Shown piece after piece: positions 1-6,921 of a stretch of 15,429 nucleotides of DNA. The first letter of the stretch is position 1. Every line of letters starts with the position of its first letter. The notes below the pieces were generated by a model. That model did no database searches, was not told where the DNA came from, and saw nothing but the letters and a program-made list of their open reading frames with translations. Position numbers and translations under genes: made by a program. Source of the stretch: Deferribacterales bacterium UBA4806 (lineage in GTDB: Bacteria > Chrysiogenota > Deferribacteres > Deferribacterales > UBA228); contig DHGE01000162.1 in NCBI GenBank assembly GCA_002402635.1, positions 1 to 15,429 of the forward strand, written 5' to 3'.

Positions 1-58
1 ACAATCTTCTTATGTCTCTGCCTGCATCAGGATTAACGATAACGCCAATTTTATACAT
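1..58 (-). CDS. acoX: AcoX-like NAD-kinase-fold protein, N-terminus only (runs off left edge)
   Basis: Only the first 19 codons are inside the window; they read MYKIGVIVNPDAGRDIRRL. The segment I-V-N-P-x-A-G-R-D-I-R-R is the typical opening of AcoX, a protein with the ATP-NAD kinase fold that is often encoded with acetoin dehydrogenase genes and whose exact role is not established. The ATG overlaps the stop of lpd by eight bases (ATGTATAA). No good Shine-Dalgarno sequence precedes it, so translation is probably coupled to lpd. It is the fifth gene of the aco operon. The call rests on a short N-terminus plus context; a general ATP-NAD kinase family protein is the alternative. Confidence 0.7.
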   Translation of the reverse strand, partial: MYKIGVIVNPDAGRDIRRL

Positions 59-1412
59 TTTTTAGTTTATTGATGGGAAAGCCTGAAAGGTCCTCTGTAG
101 CCTCTTTTATACCTTCTGAAAGGGTTGGATGTGCATGTATTATATCAACAAATGCATCTACTGTATATTCTGCCATGATTGCCACAACAGCTTCATGTAT
201 TAACTCAGTGGCATTTTTCCCAACAATTTCCACTCCTAAAATTTCGTGGTATTTTTCATCTGCTATAACTTTTATCAAACCTTCTCTTTCACCTTCTAAG
301 GCAGCTCTTGGTAAAATAAAATATGGAAAAGTACCAACTTTAACATTACCATACTTCTTTTTAGCCTGAGATTCAGTAAGTCCAACCCAGGCAATTTCAG
401 GATTAGTATAGACGCAGGATGGAACAGCTTTGTAACTTGCTTTTTTATTTATGCCTGCAATGTTTGTTGCAGCAACAATTCCTTGATATGAGGCAACATG
501 TGCTAATTGGTAGGGACCCACAACATCACCTACTGCATAAATATTATCAATTTTTGTTTGCATTTTTTCATTAACAGTAATTTTTCCATTTTCAAACAAT
601 GTAGCTAATTTTTCTAAACCACTATGATTGGGTTTTCTTCCAACAGCCATCAGGATTTTATCAAATTCAACTTCTATTTTTACCCCATTACTTATAATTA
701 AAGCTGCTTTTTCCTTAATTTCATCGACCTTTGAATTCAAATAAAAAGTAACACCCTTATTCTTCATACTTTTATACAAAATGTTTGAAATATCTTTATC
801 TATAAACGGCATAAATTCTTCTAAAAGTTCTACCACTGTTACTTTTGAACCTAATTCGTTGAATATTGATGCAAATTCAAGCCCTATTATGCCTGCACCA
901 ATGATTATTATATTTTTTGGTAGATGCTCTGAATTTAGAAGAGCTTCACTGTCTAAAACAGAATCATTACTAAAACCTTTTATATTGAGGATTACTGGAC
1001 TTGCTCCTGTTGCTATAATAAAATATTTACTTGAAATTGTGTCGTTATTAGTTTTAATAGTATTATTATCTAAAAATTCAGACTTGCCCCTGTAAATTGT
1101 TACATTATTAGATTTTAACAGCGTTTCCACACCCTTTGAAAGCTTTCTCACTGTTTTATTTTTAAAATCTATTAACTTTGAAAAATTGAAATTATAACTT
1201 ACATCAAACCCGAATTCAGAGGATTTTTTAAAAGAATCTATTTGATTTGCAGCATGACACATTACTTTTGTAGGTATGCACCCTCTATTTAAGCATGTTC
1301 CACCTAAGTCTCTTTCTTCAACAATTGCAACCTTTAAATTTAACTGGGATGCTCTAATGGCTGCAGTATACCCTCCAGAGCCACTTCCTATAACAATTAC
1401 ATCATAATCCAT
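51..1412 (-). CDS. lpdA: Dihydrolipoamide dehydrogenase (E3) of the acetoin/2-oxo acid dehydrogenase complex
   Basis: This 453-residue flavoprotein reoxidises the dihydrolipoyl group of E2 and passes the electrons through FAD and a redox disulfide to NAD+. The FAD-binding GSGSGG is at residues 9-14. The redox-active cysteines Cys40 and Cys45 lie in GGTCLNRGCIPTK. The NAD-binding GAGIIG is at 172-177, the second FAD motif YAVGD at about 292-296, and the catalytic dyad His428/Glu433 in HAHPTLSEG. Length is normal for E3 and all key residues are present. The gene starts 9 bases after the acoC stop, with GAGG 8 bases before the ATG, so it belongs to the aco operon and probably serves this complex; it could also serve other complexes. 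Its last codons overlap the acoX start. Confidence 0.95.
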   Translation of the reverse strand: MDYDVIVIGSGSGGYTAAIRASQLNLKVAIVEERDLGGTCLNRGCIPTKVMCHAANQIDSFKKSSEFGFDVSYNFNFSKLIDFKNKTVRKLSKGVETLLKSNNVTIYRGKSEFLDNNTIKTNNDTISSKYFIIATGASPVILNIKGFSNDSVLDSEALLNSEHLPKNIIIIGAGIIGLEFASIFNELGSKVTVVELLEEFMPFIDKDISNILYKSMKNKGVTFYLNSKVDEIKEKAALIISNGVKIEVEFDKILMAVGRKPNHSGLEKLATLFENGKITVNEKMQTKIDNIYAVGDVVGPYQLAHVASYQGIVAATNIAGINKKASYKAVPSCVYTNPEIAWVGLTESQAKKKYGNVKVGTFPYFILPRAALEGEREGLIKVIADEKYHEILGVEIVGKNATELIHEAVVAIMAEYTVDAFVDIIHAHPTLSEGIKEATEDLSGFPINKLKNV

Positions 1413-1421
1413 GTATTTTCC

Positions 1422-2609
1422 TCATATTATAAAACATTTCAAAGGGTTCTCAAAATTTCTTTTTAAAATGCTCAAAAATTTGGCAGCATCTGCACCATCT
1501 ATTACTCTGTGATCAAATGAAAGACTTAATTTCATAACTTTTTCAGTTACAATTTTTTCATCACGATAACGAAGTTCCTCATAAATAGTATTTACTCCTA
1601 AAATTGCAGTCTGACCGGGGAATATAATTGGTGTAAAGGAATCAATATTGAACATTCCTAAATTTGTTATTGTAAATGTGCCCCCTTCCAAATCATCTAA
1701 GCTTAGCTTTGAATCCTTTGCCTTTGAAGTTAATTCTTTAATGATATTTACAAGTTCTAAAAATTTTATGTCACCTGCATTTTTTACTACTGGGACAATT
1801 AAACCTTTCTCTGTCGCAACGGCAATCCCCAAATTGATATCATTCAAGTAAATTATTTCATCATTTTGAAGTGTTGTATTTATAAGTGGGAACTCTTTTA
1901 TAGATTCTACAACTATTTTTGCAATTAAATCAGTAAATGTTAGTTTTATTTCTAGTGAAGTAGTTAGTTTATCTTTTAAGGAATGTAATTCATCTACAGA
2001 TACTCTTATGTGTTCAGTTACATGTGGTATTTCTCTGACAGATTGAACCATTCTTTCAGCAATTATCTTTCTAACGCCTGTTAGTTTAATACGCTTTGCT
2101 TCCCTCTGTATTTTTGTCTTACTCTCTTGTGTTTTTTCAAATGGTTCTTCCTTTTTTTCTTTTTTTTCATTTACATAATCTTCAACATCTTCTTTAGTAA
2201 TGCGTCCTCCAGGGCCAGTTCCAGTGACCAAACTTAAATCAATATTAAATTCAGCAGCTATTTTTTTTGCAATGGGGCTTACCTTTATCCTGTCTCCTTT
2301 TTCTGTTTTTGTACTATCAAGGGATTCTTGTTTTTTTCCCTTTTCTATCTCTATGCTATCAAGTTTTTCTCCTTCTTTAATCAAGATAGCAATAGGTTCT
2401 CCTACATTAGCATTAGATCCTTCCTTTACTAAAATTTTTCCCAGCATCCCATTGCTATATGCCTCAACTACATTTGTAATTTTGTCTGTTGTGATCTCAG
2501 CTATTGCATCGCCTTTTTTAATAACTTCACCTTCTTTCTTCATCCATTTTGTTACTGTTCCATATTCCATGGTTAAGCCTAATTTTGGCATTACTATATA
2601 CTCAGGCAT
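1422..2609 (-). CDS. acoC: Dihydrolipoyl acyltransferase (E2), acetoin dehydrogenase complex
   Basis: E2 core enzyme of 395 residues; it accepts the acyl group from E1 on a lipoyl arm and transfers it to coenzyme A. A single N-terminal lipoyl domain covers about 1-78, with Lys43 (in TTDKITN) the lipoylation site. A charged linker with a 14-residue repeat (83-96 and 97 onward) follows, then the E1/E3-binding domain at about 108-146 (V-S-P-I-A-K-K, GTGPGGRI). A Lys/Glu-rich linker leads to the catalytic acyltransferase domain from about 173. The active site is His367-x3-Asp371-Gly in DHRVIDG. The start has GGAG 7 bases upstream and lies 10 bases after the acoB stop. Pyruvate-dehydrogenase E2 is the main alternative; the AcoX neighbour favours acetoin. 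Confidence 0.93.
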   Translation of the reverse strand: MPEYIVMPKLGLTMEYGTVTKWMKKEGEVIKKGDAIAEITTDKITNVVEAYSNGMLGKILVKEGSNANVGEPIAILIKEGEKLDSIEIEKGKKQESLDSTKTEKGDRIKVSPIAKKIAAEFNIDLSLVTGTGPGGRITKEDVEDYVNEKKEKKEEPFEKTQESKTKIQREAKRIKLTGVRKIIAERMVQSVREIPHVTEHIRVSVDELHSLKDKLTTSLEIKLTFTDLIAKIVVESIKEFPLINTTLQNDEIIYLNDINLGIAVATEKGLIVPVVKNAGDIKFLELVNIIKELTSKAKDSKLSLDDLEGGTFTITNLGMFNIDSFTPIIFPGQTAILGVNTIYEELRYRDEKIVTEKVMKLSLSFDHRVIDGADAAKFLSILKRNFENPLKCFII

Positions 2610-2619
2610 GTTTTAACTC

Positions 2620-3585
2620 CTACATTATTGATTTGACAGCCTTTTTAATATCCTCTACAGAGGGGAGATAATATTCCTCTAAAACTTTTGAAAATGGTAC
2701 GGGAGTATTAATTGCTCCAATTCTAACTATTGGTGCATCCAAATAATCAAAGGCCTCTTCAGCAATCAAAGCTGCTACTTCAGCAGAAAAAGCCCCTCTT
2801 TTATTTTCCTCAGTTACTAAAATAACTTTATTAGTTTTTTCAATAGATTTAAAAAGAGTTTCCTTATCAAAAGGGAAAAGTGTTCTTGGGTCAATAATCT
2901 CGCAGTTTATATTTTCTTTTTCTAATTCATTTGCTGCCATCATTGCTTTACTAACACAAGCACCTGTCGCAAAAATTGTAACATCATCACCCTCTCGTTT
3001 AACTTCCGCACGACCTAATGGAATTGGCTTAAATTCATCTTCAACTTTTCCTTTTACTGCATATAAAGATTTATTTTCTACAACGATAACAGGGTTATCA
3101 TCTCTAATTGCAGATAAATATAATCCTATGGCATCCTCAGGTGTTGAAGGATAGACCACCTTTAGACCTGGTATGTGAGTGAACCAGGCTTCTAAACTCT
3201 GGGAGTGCTGTCCTGCTGCCTGAATTCCAGCCCCTGCAGCACACCTTATAACAAGGGGTAAAGTGATTTTACCACCAAACATATAGCGCATTTTAGCTGC
3301 TTGATTAACAATTTCATCCATTGCAACAGCTATGAAATCCATAAACATAATTTCAGCAATGGGCCTTACCCCTGTGGCTGCTGCCCCAACAGCTGCACCA
3401 ATTATAGCTGTTTCTGTTATTGGTGTATCCATTACTCTTGATGGGCCAAATTCTTTGAATAAATCTTTGGTTACTCCAAAAACACCAATTGATACATCCT
3501 CACCCAAAACAAAAACACTTTTATCTCTTCTCATTTCATAGGCTATTGCTTCACAAATTGCTTTTCCATATGTCATCTCTTTCAT
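2620..3585 (-). CDS. acoB: Acetoin/pyruvate dehydrogenase E1 component, beta subunit
   Basis: Beta chain (321 residues) of the alpha2beta2 thiamine-diphosphate E1 enzyme that cleaves the 2-oxo substrate (acetoin, or pyruvate in close relatives) and acylates the lipoyl arm of E2. Recognisable family segments are V-L-G-E-D-V near residues 26-31, the D-T-P-I-T-E-T segment with Glu58 as the expected cofactor-activating glutamate, and the C-terminal transketolase-like half with V-T-E-E-N. Length is normal. The start overlaps the acoA stop as ATGA (3582-3585), and AGGAGG lies 7 bases upstream inside acoA, so the two chains are translationally coupled as expected for equimolar subunits. The sequence alone does not distinguish acetoin from pyruvate specificity. 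Confidence 0.93.
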   Translation of the reverse strand: MKEMTYGKAICEAIAYEMRRDKSVFVLGEDVSIGVFGVTKDLFKEFGPSRVMDTPITETAIIGAAVGAAATGVRPIAEIMFMDFIAVAMDEIVNQAAKMRYMFGGKITLPLVIRCAAGAGIQAAGQHSQSLEAWFTHIPGLKVVYPSTPEDAIGLYLSAIRDDNPVIVVENKSLYAVKGKVEDEFKPIPLGRAEVKREGDDVTIFATGACVSKAMMAANELEKENINCEIIDPRTLFPFDKETLFKSIEKTNKVILVTEENKRGAFSAEVAALIAEEAFDYLDAPIVRIGAINTPVPFSKVLEEYYLPSVEDIKKAVKSIM

Positions 3586-4565
3586 TTTCTTGCCTCCTCA
3601 ATAATATCTGTGTAAACATTCTCTAATGCTTCCTCTGGTTTTGGATTGGGGCTTTCTTCAGCAAATTCTACAGCTTCTAATATTTCTTTATTAATATTCT
3701 CTTCTAATTTATTTATTTTCGTTTCATCGCAAATCTTGTTTTCTAATAAATGTTTTTTTAATTTGATAATAGGATCCTTCCTTCTCCAATCCTCTATCTC
3801 TTCTTTAGTTCTATATTCCTGAGGATCTCCTTCAAAATGCCCTCTATATCTATATGTTTTGCACTCCAAAAGTGTTGGACCTCCACCTTTACGTGCTTTA
3901 TCAATTGCAAGAGATGCTGCCTCATATACAGCAAATATATCATTGCCGTCAACGCTTACACCAGTTATACCGTAGGAGGCTGCTCTATCAGAAATGTTAT
4001 TAATTTTTTGGTGTCTACTTTGTGGTGTAAATTCACCATACATATTGTTTTCACAGACATAGACTACAGGTAAATCCCAAATAGAGGCAAGATTTAGTGA
4101 TTCATGAAATGTACCTCTATTAGAAGCTCCATCACCAAAAAAGCAAACTGCAACCTGATCAGTCTTTTGATATTTAAAAGAAAGTCCTGCACCTGTTGCA
4201 ATAGGGAATCCTGCACCTACTATCCCATTTGCTCCCAGTATTCCTTTAGAAGCATCAGCTATATGCATCGATCCACCTTTACCTTTACAGTAGCCTGTTG
4301 ATTTGCCATAAAGTTCTGCCATCATATATTTTGTTATGCCCCCCTTTGCGATTAAATGACCATGACCTCTATGAGTTGAAGTAATATAGTCTTTATCATC
4401 TAAATTCTGGCATACACCAACAGCAACTGCTTCTTCTCCAACATAACAATGCACAAAACCAGCAAGCTTTCCCTTAGCAAAGAGTTCTCCAACTTTTTCT
4501 TCAAAGGCTCTAATGCGAAACATTTTTTCATAAATAGAAATTAATTTTTCAGTTGATATCTTCAT
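3582..4565 (-). CDS. acoA: Acetoin/pyruvate dehydrogenase E1 component, alpha subunit
   Basis: Alpha chain (327 residues) of the thiamine-diphosphate-dependent E1. The cofactor motif is complete: GDG at residues 144-146, then Asn-Asn at 173-174, the classic GDG-x(about 26)-NN. The conserved S-T-H-R-G-H-G-H segment (63-70), G-K-G-G-S-M-H (95-101) and Y-R-G-H-F-E-G-D-P substrate/phosphorylation-loop region are also present. This is the first gene of the minus-strand operon. AGGAGG at 4573-4578 sits 7 bases before the ATG, which supports the start. A TATAAT box and a palindrome lie about 40-70 bases upstream. No acoR-type regulator is in the window. The alternative annotation is pdhA. Confidence 0.93.
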   Translation of the reverse strand: MKISTEKLISIYEKMFRIRAFEEKVGELFAKGKLAGFVHCYVGEEAVAVGVCQNLDDKDYITSTHRGHGHLIAKGGITKYMMAELYGKSTGYCKGKGGSMHIADASKGILGANGIVGAGFPIATGAGLSFKYQKTDQVAVCFFGDGASNRGTFHESLNLASIWDLPVVYVCENNMYGEFTPQSRHQKINNISDRAASYGITGVSVDGNDIFAVYEAASLAIDKARKGGGPTLLECKTYRYRGHFEGDPQEYRTKEEIEDWRRKDPIIKLKKHLLENKICDETKINKLEENINKEILEAVEFAEESPNPKPEEALENVYTDIIEEARK

Positions 4566-4572
4566 TTATTAA

Positions 4573-4578
4573 CCTCCT
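4573..4578 (-). promoter_or_regulatory. Shine-Dalgarno sequence of acoA
   Basis: A consensus AGGAGG on the minus strand, 7 bases before the acoA ATG, fixes the start of the first gene of the aco operon. Confidence 0.8.
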
Positions 4579-4603
4579 TTTAATTTAGATAGCCTCAATA
4601 AAT

Positions 4604-4636
4604 ATTATACTATTATAATAGAATAATATTCTATTA
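4604..4636 (-). promoter_or_regulatory. Candidate aco promoter with palindromic operator
   Basis: Reading towards acoA, a perfect TATAAT lies at 4604-4609, with a second one at 4612-4617. Immediately upstream is a palindrome with 9-bp perfect arms and a 3-base spacer (TAATAGAAT at 4616-4624, ATTCTATTA at 4628-4636). The palindrome occupies the place where a -35 element would lie, and no good TTGACA is present. This layout fits an operator for a repressor or an activator that replaces the -35. No sigma-54 type GG/GC pair was seen, although acetoin operons in some bacteria use sigma-54 with AcoR. The motif is visible; the function is inferred, and in AT-rich DNA such hairpins can arise by chance. 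Confidence 0.4.
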
Positions 4637-4731
4637 AAGTAAAGCTTCTGGAAATAAAAACCTGTGAAACTATTTGAATGACAAAAGGAAAAGCGTCACT
4701 TAAAATTAACATAGTTAGCAATACTTAGATT

Positions 4732-5320
4732 TAAAGACTTTCTCACAAATTCCTATTTCCTAAAATTCCATATGTTTTATGATTTTTTGTCATAATTTTA
4801 GTATTATGTCGTTAAATACTGTTGTTTCATTCATCTAATTAACCTATTTATATCACCATTAAGGCTGCCTTTTTTAACCACCTGGCATCAGAACCTACTG
4901 AGTATTCCACTTCAAAATGTGTTGTTGTTCTTAACTGAAAACCCTACAAACCTTATGAATGAAAATCTATCCTTTAAGGCATATTCTACTTGGGAATCAC
5001 TGAGCTTCCCCCATCTTTCGAGAAGTAATATCTTAAACATTAGTAGTGGTGGATATGCTGGACTACCAGCTGCATTCTTCGTCCGCCTATACTTTTTTAT
5101 CTAAGTATCCTCTTTATTTTATTCCAGTATATTATCTTATCTATTTTATCTAAATAACTCTCTTCTTTCTTCCTTAAACTTAACATTGAATCTTAACGCC
5201 CCTTCATTATGTTTTTCCACTATAAACCTCACAATATTTTCACCTATTATAATATAATTATTTATTTATATAAAATAGTTAATTCAATTTTTATTATATT
5301 TTATTGTGCAAGGGACTTTC
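4732..5320. mobile_element. Possible outer limits of a decayed IS5-type element
   Basis: The 17 bases at 4732-4748 and the reverse complement of 5304-5320 agree at 11 positions and share the ending CACAA. They flank the transposase remnant in the orientation expected of terminal inverted repeats. The enclosed stretch is about 590 bases, too short for a complete IS5-family element, which would fit internal deletion. No target-site duplication was recognised. The match is weak, so the boundaries are a suggestion only; the transposase remnant itself is much better supported. Confidence 0.22.
4834..5232 (-). pseudogene. Remnant of an IS5-type transposase (N-terminal part, frameshifted, with stops)
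   Basis: No intact gene lies between 4566 and 5422, but minus-strand translation shows a broken transposase. From a possible GTG at 5232 it reads MRFIVEKHNEG and continues to K-F-K-E-E. A frameshift then leads into the S-Y-L-D-K-I-D-K-I-I-Y-W-N-K-I frame. A second shift leads to KKYRRTKNAAGSPAYPPLLM, then FKILLLERWGKLSDSQVEYA and K-D-R-F-S-F-I-R-F-V-G-F-S. Downstream, two in-frame stops interrupt a segment like L-S-R-F-x-C-Q-V-V-K-K-G. The order R-P-x-Y-P-P-L-L-M-F-K-x-L-L-L, L-S-D and F-x-R-F-x-G is the N-terminal region of IS5-family transposases. About 130 codons remain; the catalytic DDE core was not found, so the copy must be inactive. The short plus-strand open frame at 4919-5104 is an antisense shadow of this remnant. 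Confidence 0.8.
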
Positions 5321-5364
5321 TTATTTAATTCTTTTTCAGATAATAAAAATATTTGATTATAAAT

Positions 5365-5399
5365 AAAAAAAGCCCTGATTCATTATCAGGGCTTTTTTT
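5365..5399. terminator. Strong bidirectional rho-independent terminator
   Basis: A perfect 9-bp stem AGCCCTGAT (5371-5379) / ATCAGGGCT (5385-5393) with a 5-base loop is flanked by A6 on the left and a run of T on the right. It therefore works as an intrinsic terminator on either strand. It lies 24 bases beyond the stop of the minus-strand PepSY gene, whose transcript it should end. It also insulates that gene from the IS remnant and the aco promoter region. Confidence 0.92.
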
Positions 5400-5422
5400 A
5401 AATAAACTATCTGTTATAATAA

Positions 5423-5839
5423 TTAATCAGCTAGTATTTCACCTGTAGCCGCATCTACCTCAAATTCATCTATTTTAATCCCAGGGATATACAAGTGAAC
5501 TTCCCATTTATTATCTTCCCTGTCAAATTTAGTACTTTCTATGGTAGCAGATTTGATTTTAGATTTTAATTCTTTTTCAAAGTCTAAAAGCAACTGTCCA
5601 GATTTCATATTAGGAGCTTGTTTAATCTTTTTTTCAGCTTCAGATACTAACTTCCCATTGTATATAAGTTTGTATTCCAGTTCATAGTATCCATCGTCTC
5701 TATCGACTTTACCATAATCAGGCAATACTTGTGCAAGAGCTTTCTTAACAGTTTCCTTAGCCTTTTCCTCTGTAATTTGCTGTGTAAAAGCTGGCATCGC
5801 CAATGCAAACATAAACAATACTAATAATATCTTCTTCAT
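5423..5839 (-). CDS. Small exported PepSY-domain protein
   Basis: The likely product has 138 residues. The ATG at 5839 is chosen because GGAGG lies 6 bases upstream and the protein then begins with a textbook signal peptide (MKKILLVLFMFALAMPAFTQ, cleavage near residue 19). A longer frame from 5911 would bury this signal and lacks a ribosome site. The mature part is rich in Lys and Glu and ends in I-K-I-D-E-F-E-V-D-A-A-T-G-E-I-L, the typical end of a PepSY domain (short beta repeat, V-D-x-x-T-G-E-I). PepSY proteins are periplasmic or membrane-bound; some inhibit peptidases, and most have no known role. The gene appears monocistronic, ending in a strong terminator. Confidence 0.85.
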   Translation of the reverse strand: MKKILLVLFMFALAMPAFTQQITEEKAKETVKKALAQVLPDYGKVDRDDGYYELEYKLIYNGKLVSEAEKKIKQAPNMKSGQLLLDFEKELKSKIKSATIESTKFDREDNKWEVHLYIPGIKIDEFEVDAATGEILAD

Positions 5840-5870
5840 TTTACACCTCCATAATTTTAATACACCTAGT

Positions 5871-5901
5871 ATTATAATAGTCTTTTTGATCATTTTTTCA
5901 A
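5871..5901 (-). promoter_or_regulatory. Candidate promoter of the PepSY gene
   Basis: On the minus strand a TTGAAA (5896-5901) precedes a perfect TATAAT (5871-5876), with a rather long 19-base spacer. It would give a leader of about 25 bases before the ATG at 5839. The -10 is convincing; the pairing with this -35 is uncertain. Confidence 0.4.
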
Positions 5902-6006
5902 TCCAAATCAAGAATAATTATTCAGTTGTATCTAATAAATATGTAATAAATTGGGTATTACAAACAAATCGATGATAGATAGAGTGAATAATCTTTATTA
6001 CAATAA

Positions 6007-6348
6007 CTACTTTTTAGAATTTCCTCTATAAAATATTACATGAGCTTTTTCTATAGTTACCAAACCTTCTGTTACTAACTCATCAACTTTTGGCAAAAAA
6101 CTTTTTATTTTTTCTTCACTATCAATAATTTCTATGATTATAGGTAAGTCTTCAGAAAGCCTTAAAACTTTCGATGTATGAATAACACTGTTTGCTCCGT
6201 ATCCTAAGCATCCTCTTATAACTGTTCCTCCTGACATACCAGCTTTTCTTGCCTCTTCTAAAATTACTTCATAGAGAGATTTCTTTTTATATTTGTCACT
6301 TTCACCAATAAAAATTCTCAATAAAGAGGCTTCACTTTCATTCTTCAT
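6007..6348 (-). CDS. DUF190 PII-like protein, partner of CrcB
   Basis: A 113-residue cytosolic protein of the DUF190 family, which has a PII-like fold and is frequently encoded next to crcB. Family hallmarks are L-L-R-I-F-I-G-E-S-D-K near the start, L-Y-E-V-I-L-E-E-A-R-K-A-G-M-S-G-G-T-V-I-R-G in the first third, G-Y-G-A-N-S-V-I-H, then L-P-I-I-I-E-I-I-D and a Lys/Glu-rich C-terminus. The ATG at 6348 is preferred: GAGG at 6353-6356 lies six bases upstream, overlapping the crcB stop. A TTG at 6360 would add four residues but has no ribosome site. It is probably co-transcribed with crcB. A regulatory or sensing role for fluoride export is plausible from context but not demonstrated by the sequence. 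Confidence 0.88.
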   Translation of the reverse strand: MKNESEASLLRIFIGESDKYKKKSLYEVILEEARKAGMSGGTVIRGCLGYGANSVIHTSKVLRLSEDLPIIIEIIDSEEKIKSFLPKVDELVTEGLVTIEKAHVIFYRGNSKK

Positions 6349-6356
6349 ATAAAACC

Positions 6357-6737
6357 TCAAAATAAAATTTTAATTAACACAACACCAACAATATAAAACA
6401 TTAAACCTAACATATTATGCAATAATAAATTTAATATTGCTAATAAATATTCTGATGATCTTATAAGTTGGCCTGTTTCTAATATAAATGTAGAAAAGGT
6501 TGTATAGGCTCCTAAAAACCCAATAAATATTACAGTTCTAAATTCTCCAGAGAGCGGTATATGTTCTTCAAAGAGAGTAAAGAGAGCACCAGCTAAAAAA
6601 CAACCAGAAACATTAACGAAGAATGTTCCCCAGGGGTATGTAAAGTTAGTTAATTTATGAATGATGTTGGTAAATTCATATCTACAAAGTGTGCCTAAAG
6701 CTCCTGCAAATGATAAGTATATTAACTTCTGTATCAT
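6357..6737 (-). CDS. crcB: Fluoride ion channel/exporter CrcB (Fluc)
   Basis: Integral membrane protein of 126 residues with four hydrophobic segments. CrcB/Fluc proteins form antiparallel dimers that let fluoride leave the cytoplasm and protect enolase and other metal enzymes. Conserved motifs are G-A-L-G-T-L-C-R-Y (12-20), G-T-F-F-V-N-V-S-G-C-F-L-A-G (37-50, pore Asn42) and G-F-L-G-A-Y-T-T-F-S-T-F (73-84), which holds the Phe-box residues Phe81 and Phe84. There is only one copy here, so a homodimer is expected. AAGGAG lies 7 bases before the ATG. The following DUF190 gene shares the transcript. No fluoride riboswitch is recognisable in the 184 bases upstream. Confidence 0.93.
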   Translation of the reverse strand: MIQKLIYLSFAGALGTLCRYEFTNIIHKLTNFTYPWGTFFVNVSGCFLAGALFTLFEEHIPLSGEFRTVIFIGFLGAYTTFSTFILETGQLIRSSEYLLAILNLLLHNMLGLMFYIVGVVLIKILF

Positions 6738-6780
6738 TTGAAATCTCCTTATATTAAATCTTAATTAGTTATTTTGTAAT

Positions 6781-6798
6781 AAATGCAATATGGCATTT
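6781..6798. repeat. Short inverted repeat between crcB and the divergent MFS gene
   Basis: AAATGC (6781-6786) and GCATTT (6793-6798) form perfect 6-bp arms around a 6-base spacer, about 45 bases upstream of the crcB ATG. The size and symmetry fit a helix-turn-helix regulator site, but nothing else supports it. Confidence 0.25.
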
Positions 6799-6886
6799 GT
6801 ATTTATAACTATATTAGTAAATGTAAAATTAATTGTCCATTATCAAGTTATATTGCTATAATTTACTTTTATGCTTTATTAAAAAC

Positions 6887-6921
6887 TTGACTAAGAATAT
6901 TTAAAAGAATTAAATATTCTT
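6887..6921 (+). promoter_or_regulatory. Inverted repeat and possible leaderless promoter abutting the MFS start
   Basis: AAGAATATTTA (6893-6903) and TAAATATTCTT (6911-6921) are perfect 11-bp arms around a 7-base spacer. The right arm ends on the base before the ATG at 6922. A TTGACT at 6887-6892 followed after 18 bases by TAAATA (6911-6916) could form a promoter whose start point would fall at or beside the ATG. This would give a leaderless mRNA, which also explains the missing Shine-Dalgarno sequence. Alternatively, the repeat is an operator or an mRNA hairpin covering the start. The repeat is observed; its role is inferred. Confidence 0.45.

Noticed and set aside
4640..4830. Sigma-54 promoter or regulator gene for the aco operon
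   Set aside because: No GG-N10-GC element and no coding frame of meaningful length were found; only AT-rich DNA with small chance hairpins.
4860..4930. A second transposase-like reading (V-G-S-D-A-R-W-L-K-K) in another minus-strand frame
   Set aside because: The main frame already aligns through this stretch (L-S-R-F...V-V-K-K-G) as the expected continuation, so the other frame's resemblance to a later transposase motif is probably chance.
4919..5104. A 61-codon open frame on the plus strand
   Set aside because: It is antisense to the IS5-type transposase remnant, has no ribosome site and no recognisable protein features.
5840..5911. Longer N-terminus for the PepSY protein
   Set aside because: It would put 24 residues before a clear signal peptide, covers the likely promoter, and has no ribosome site, whereas GGAGG directly serves the ATG at 5839.
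6738..6921. Fluoride riboswitch upstream of crcB
   Set aside because: Neither strand shows the conserved GGCGAUGG-type opening or a suitable pseudoknot pattern; the stretch is nearly all A and T.
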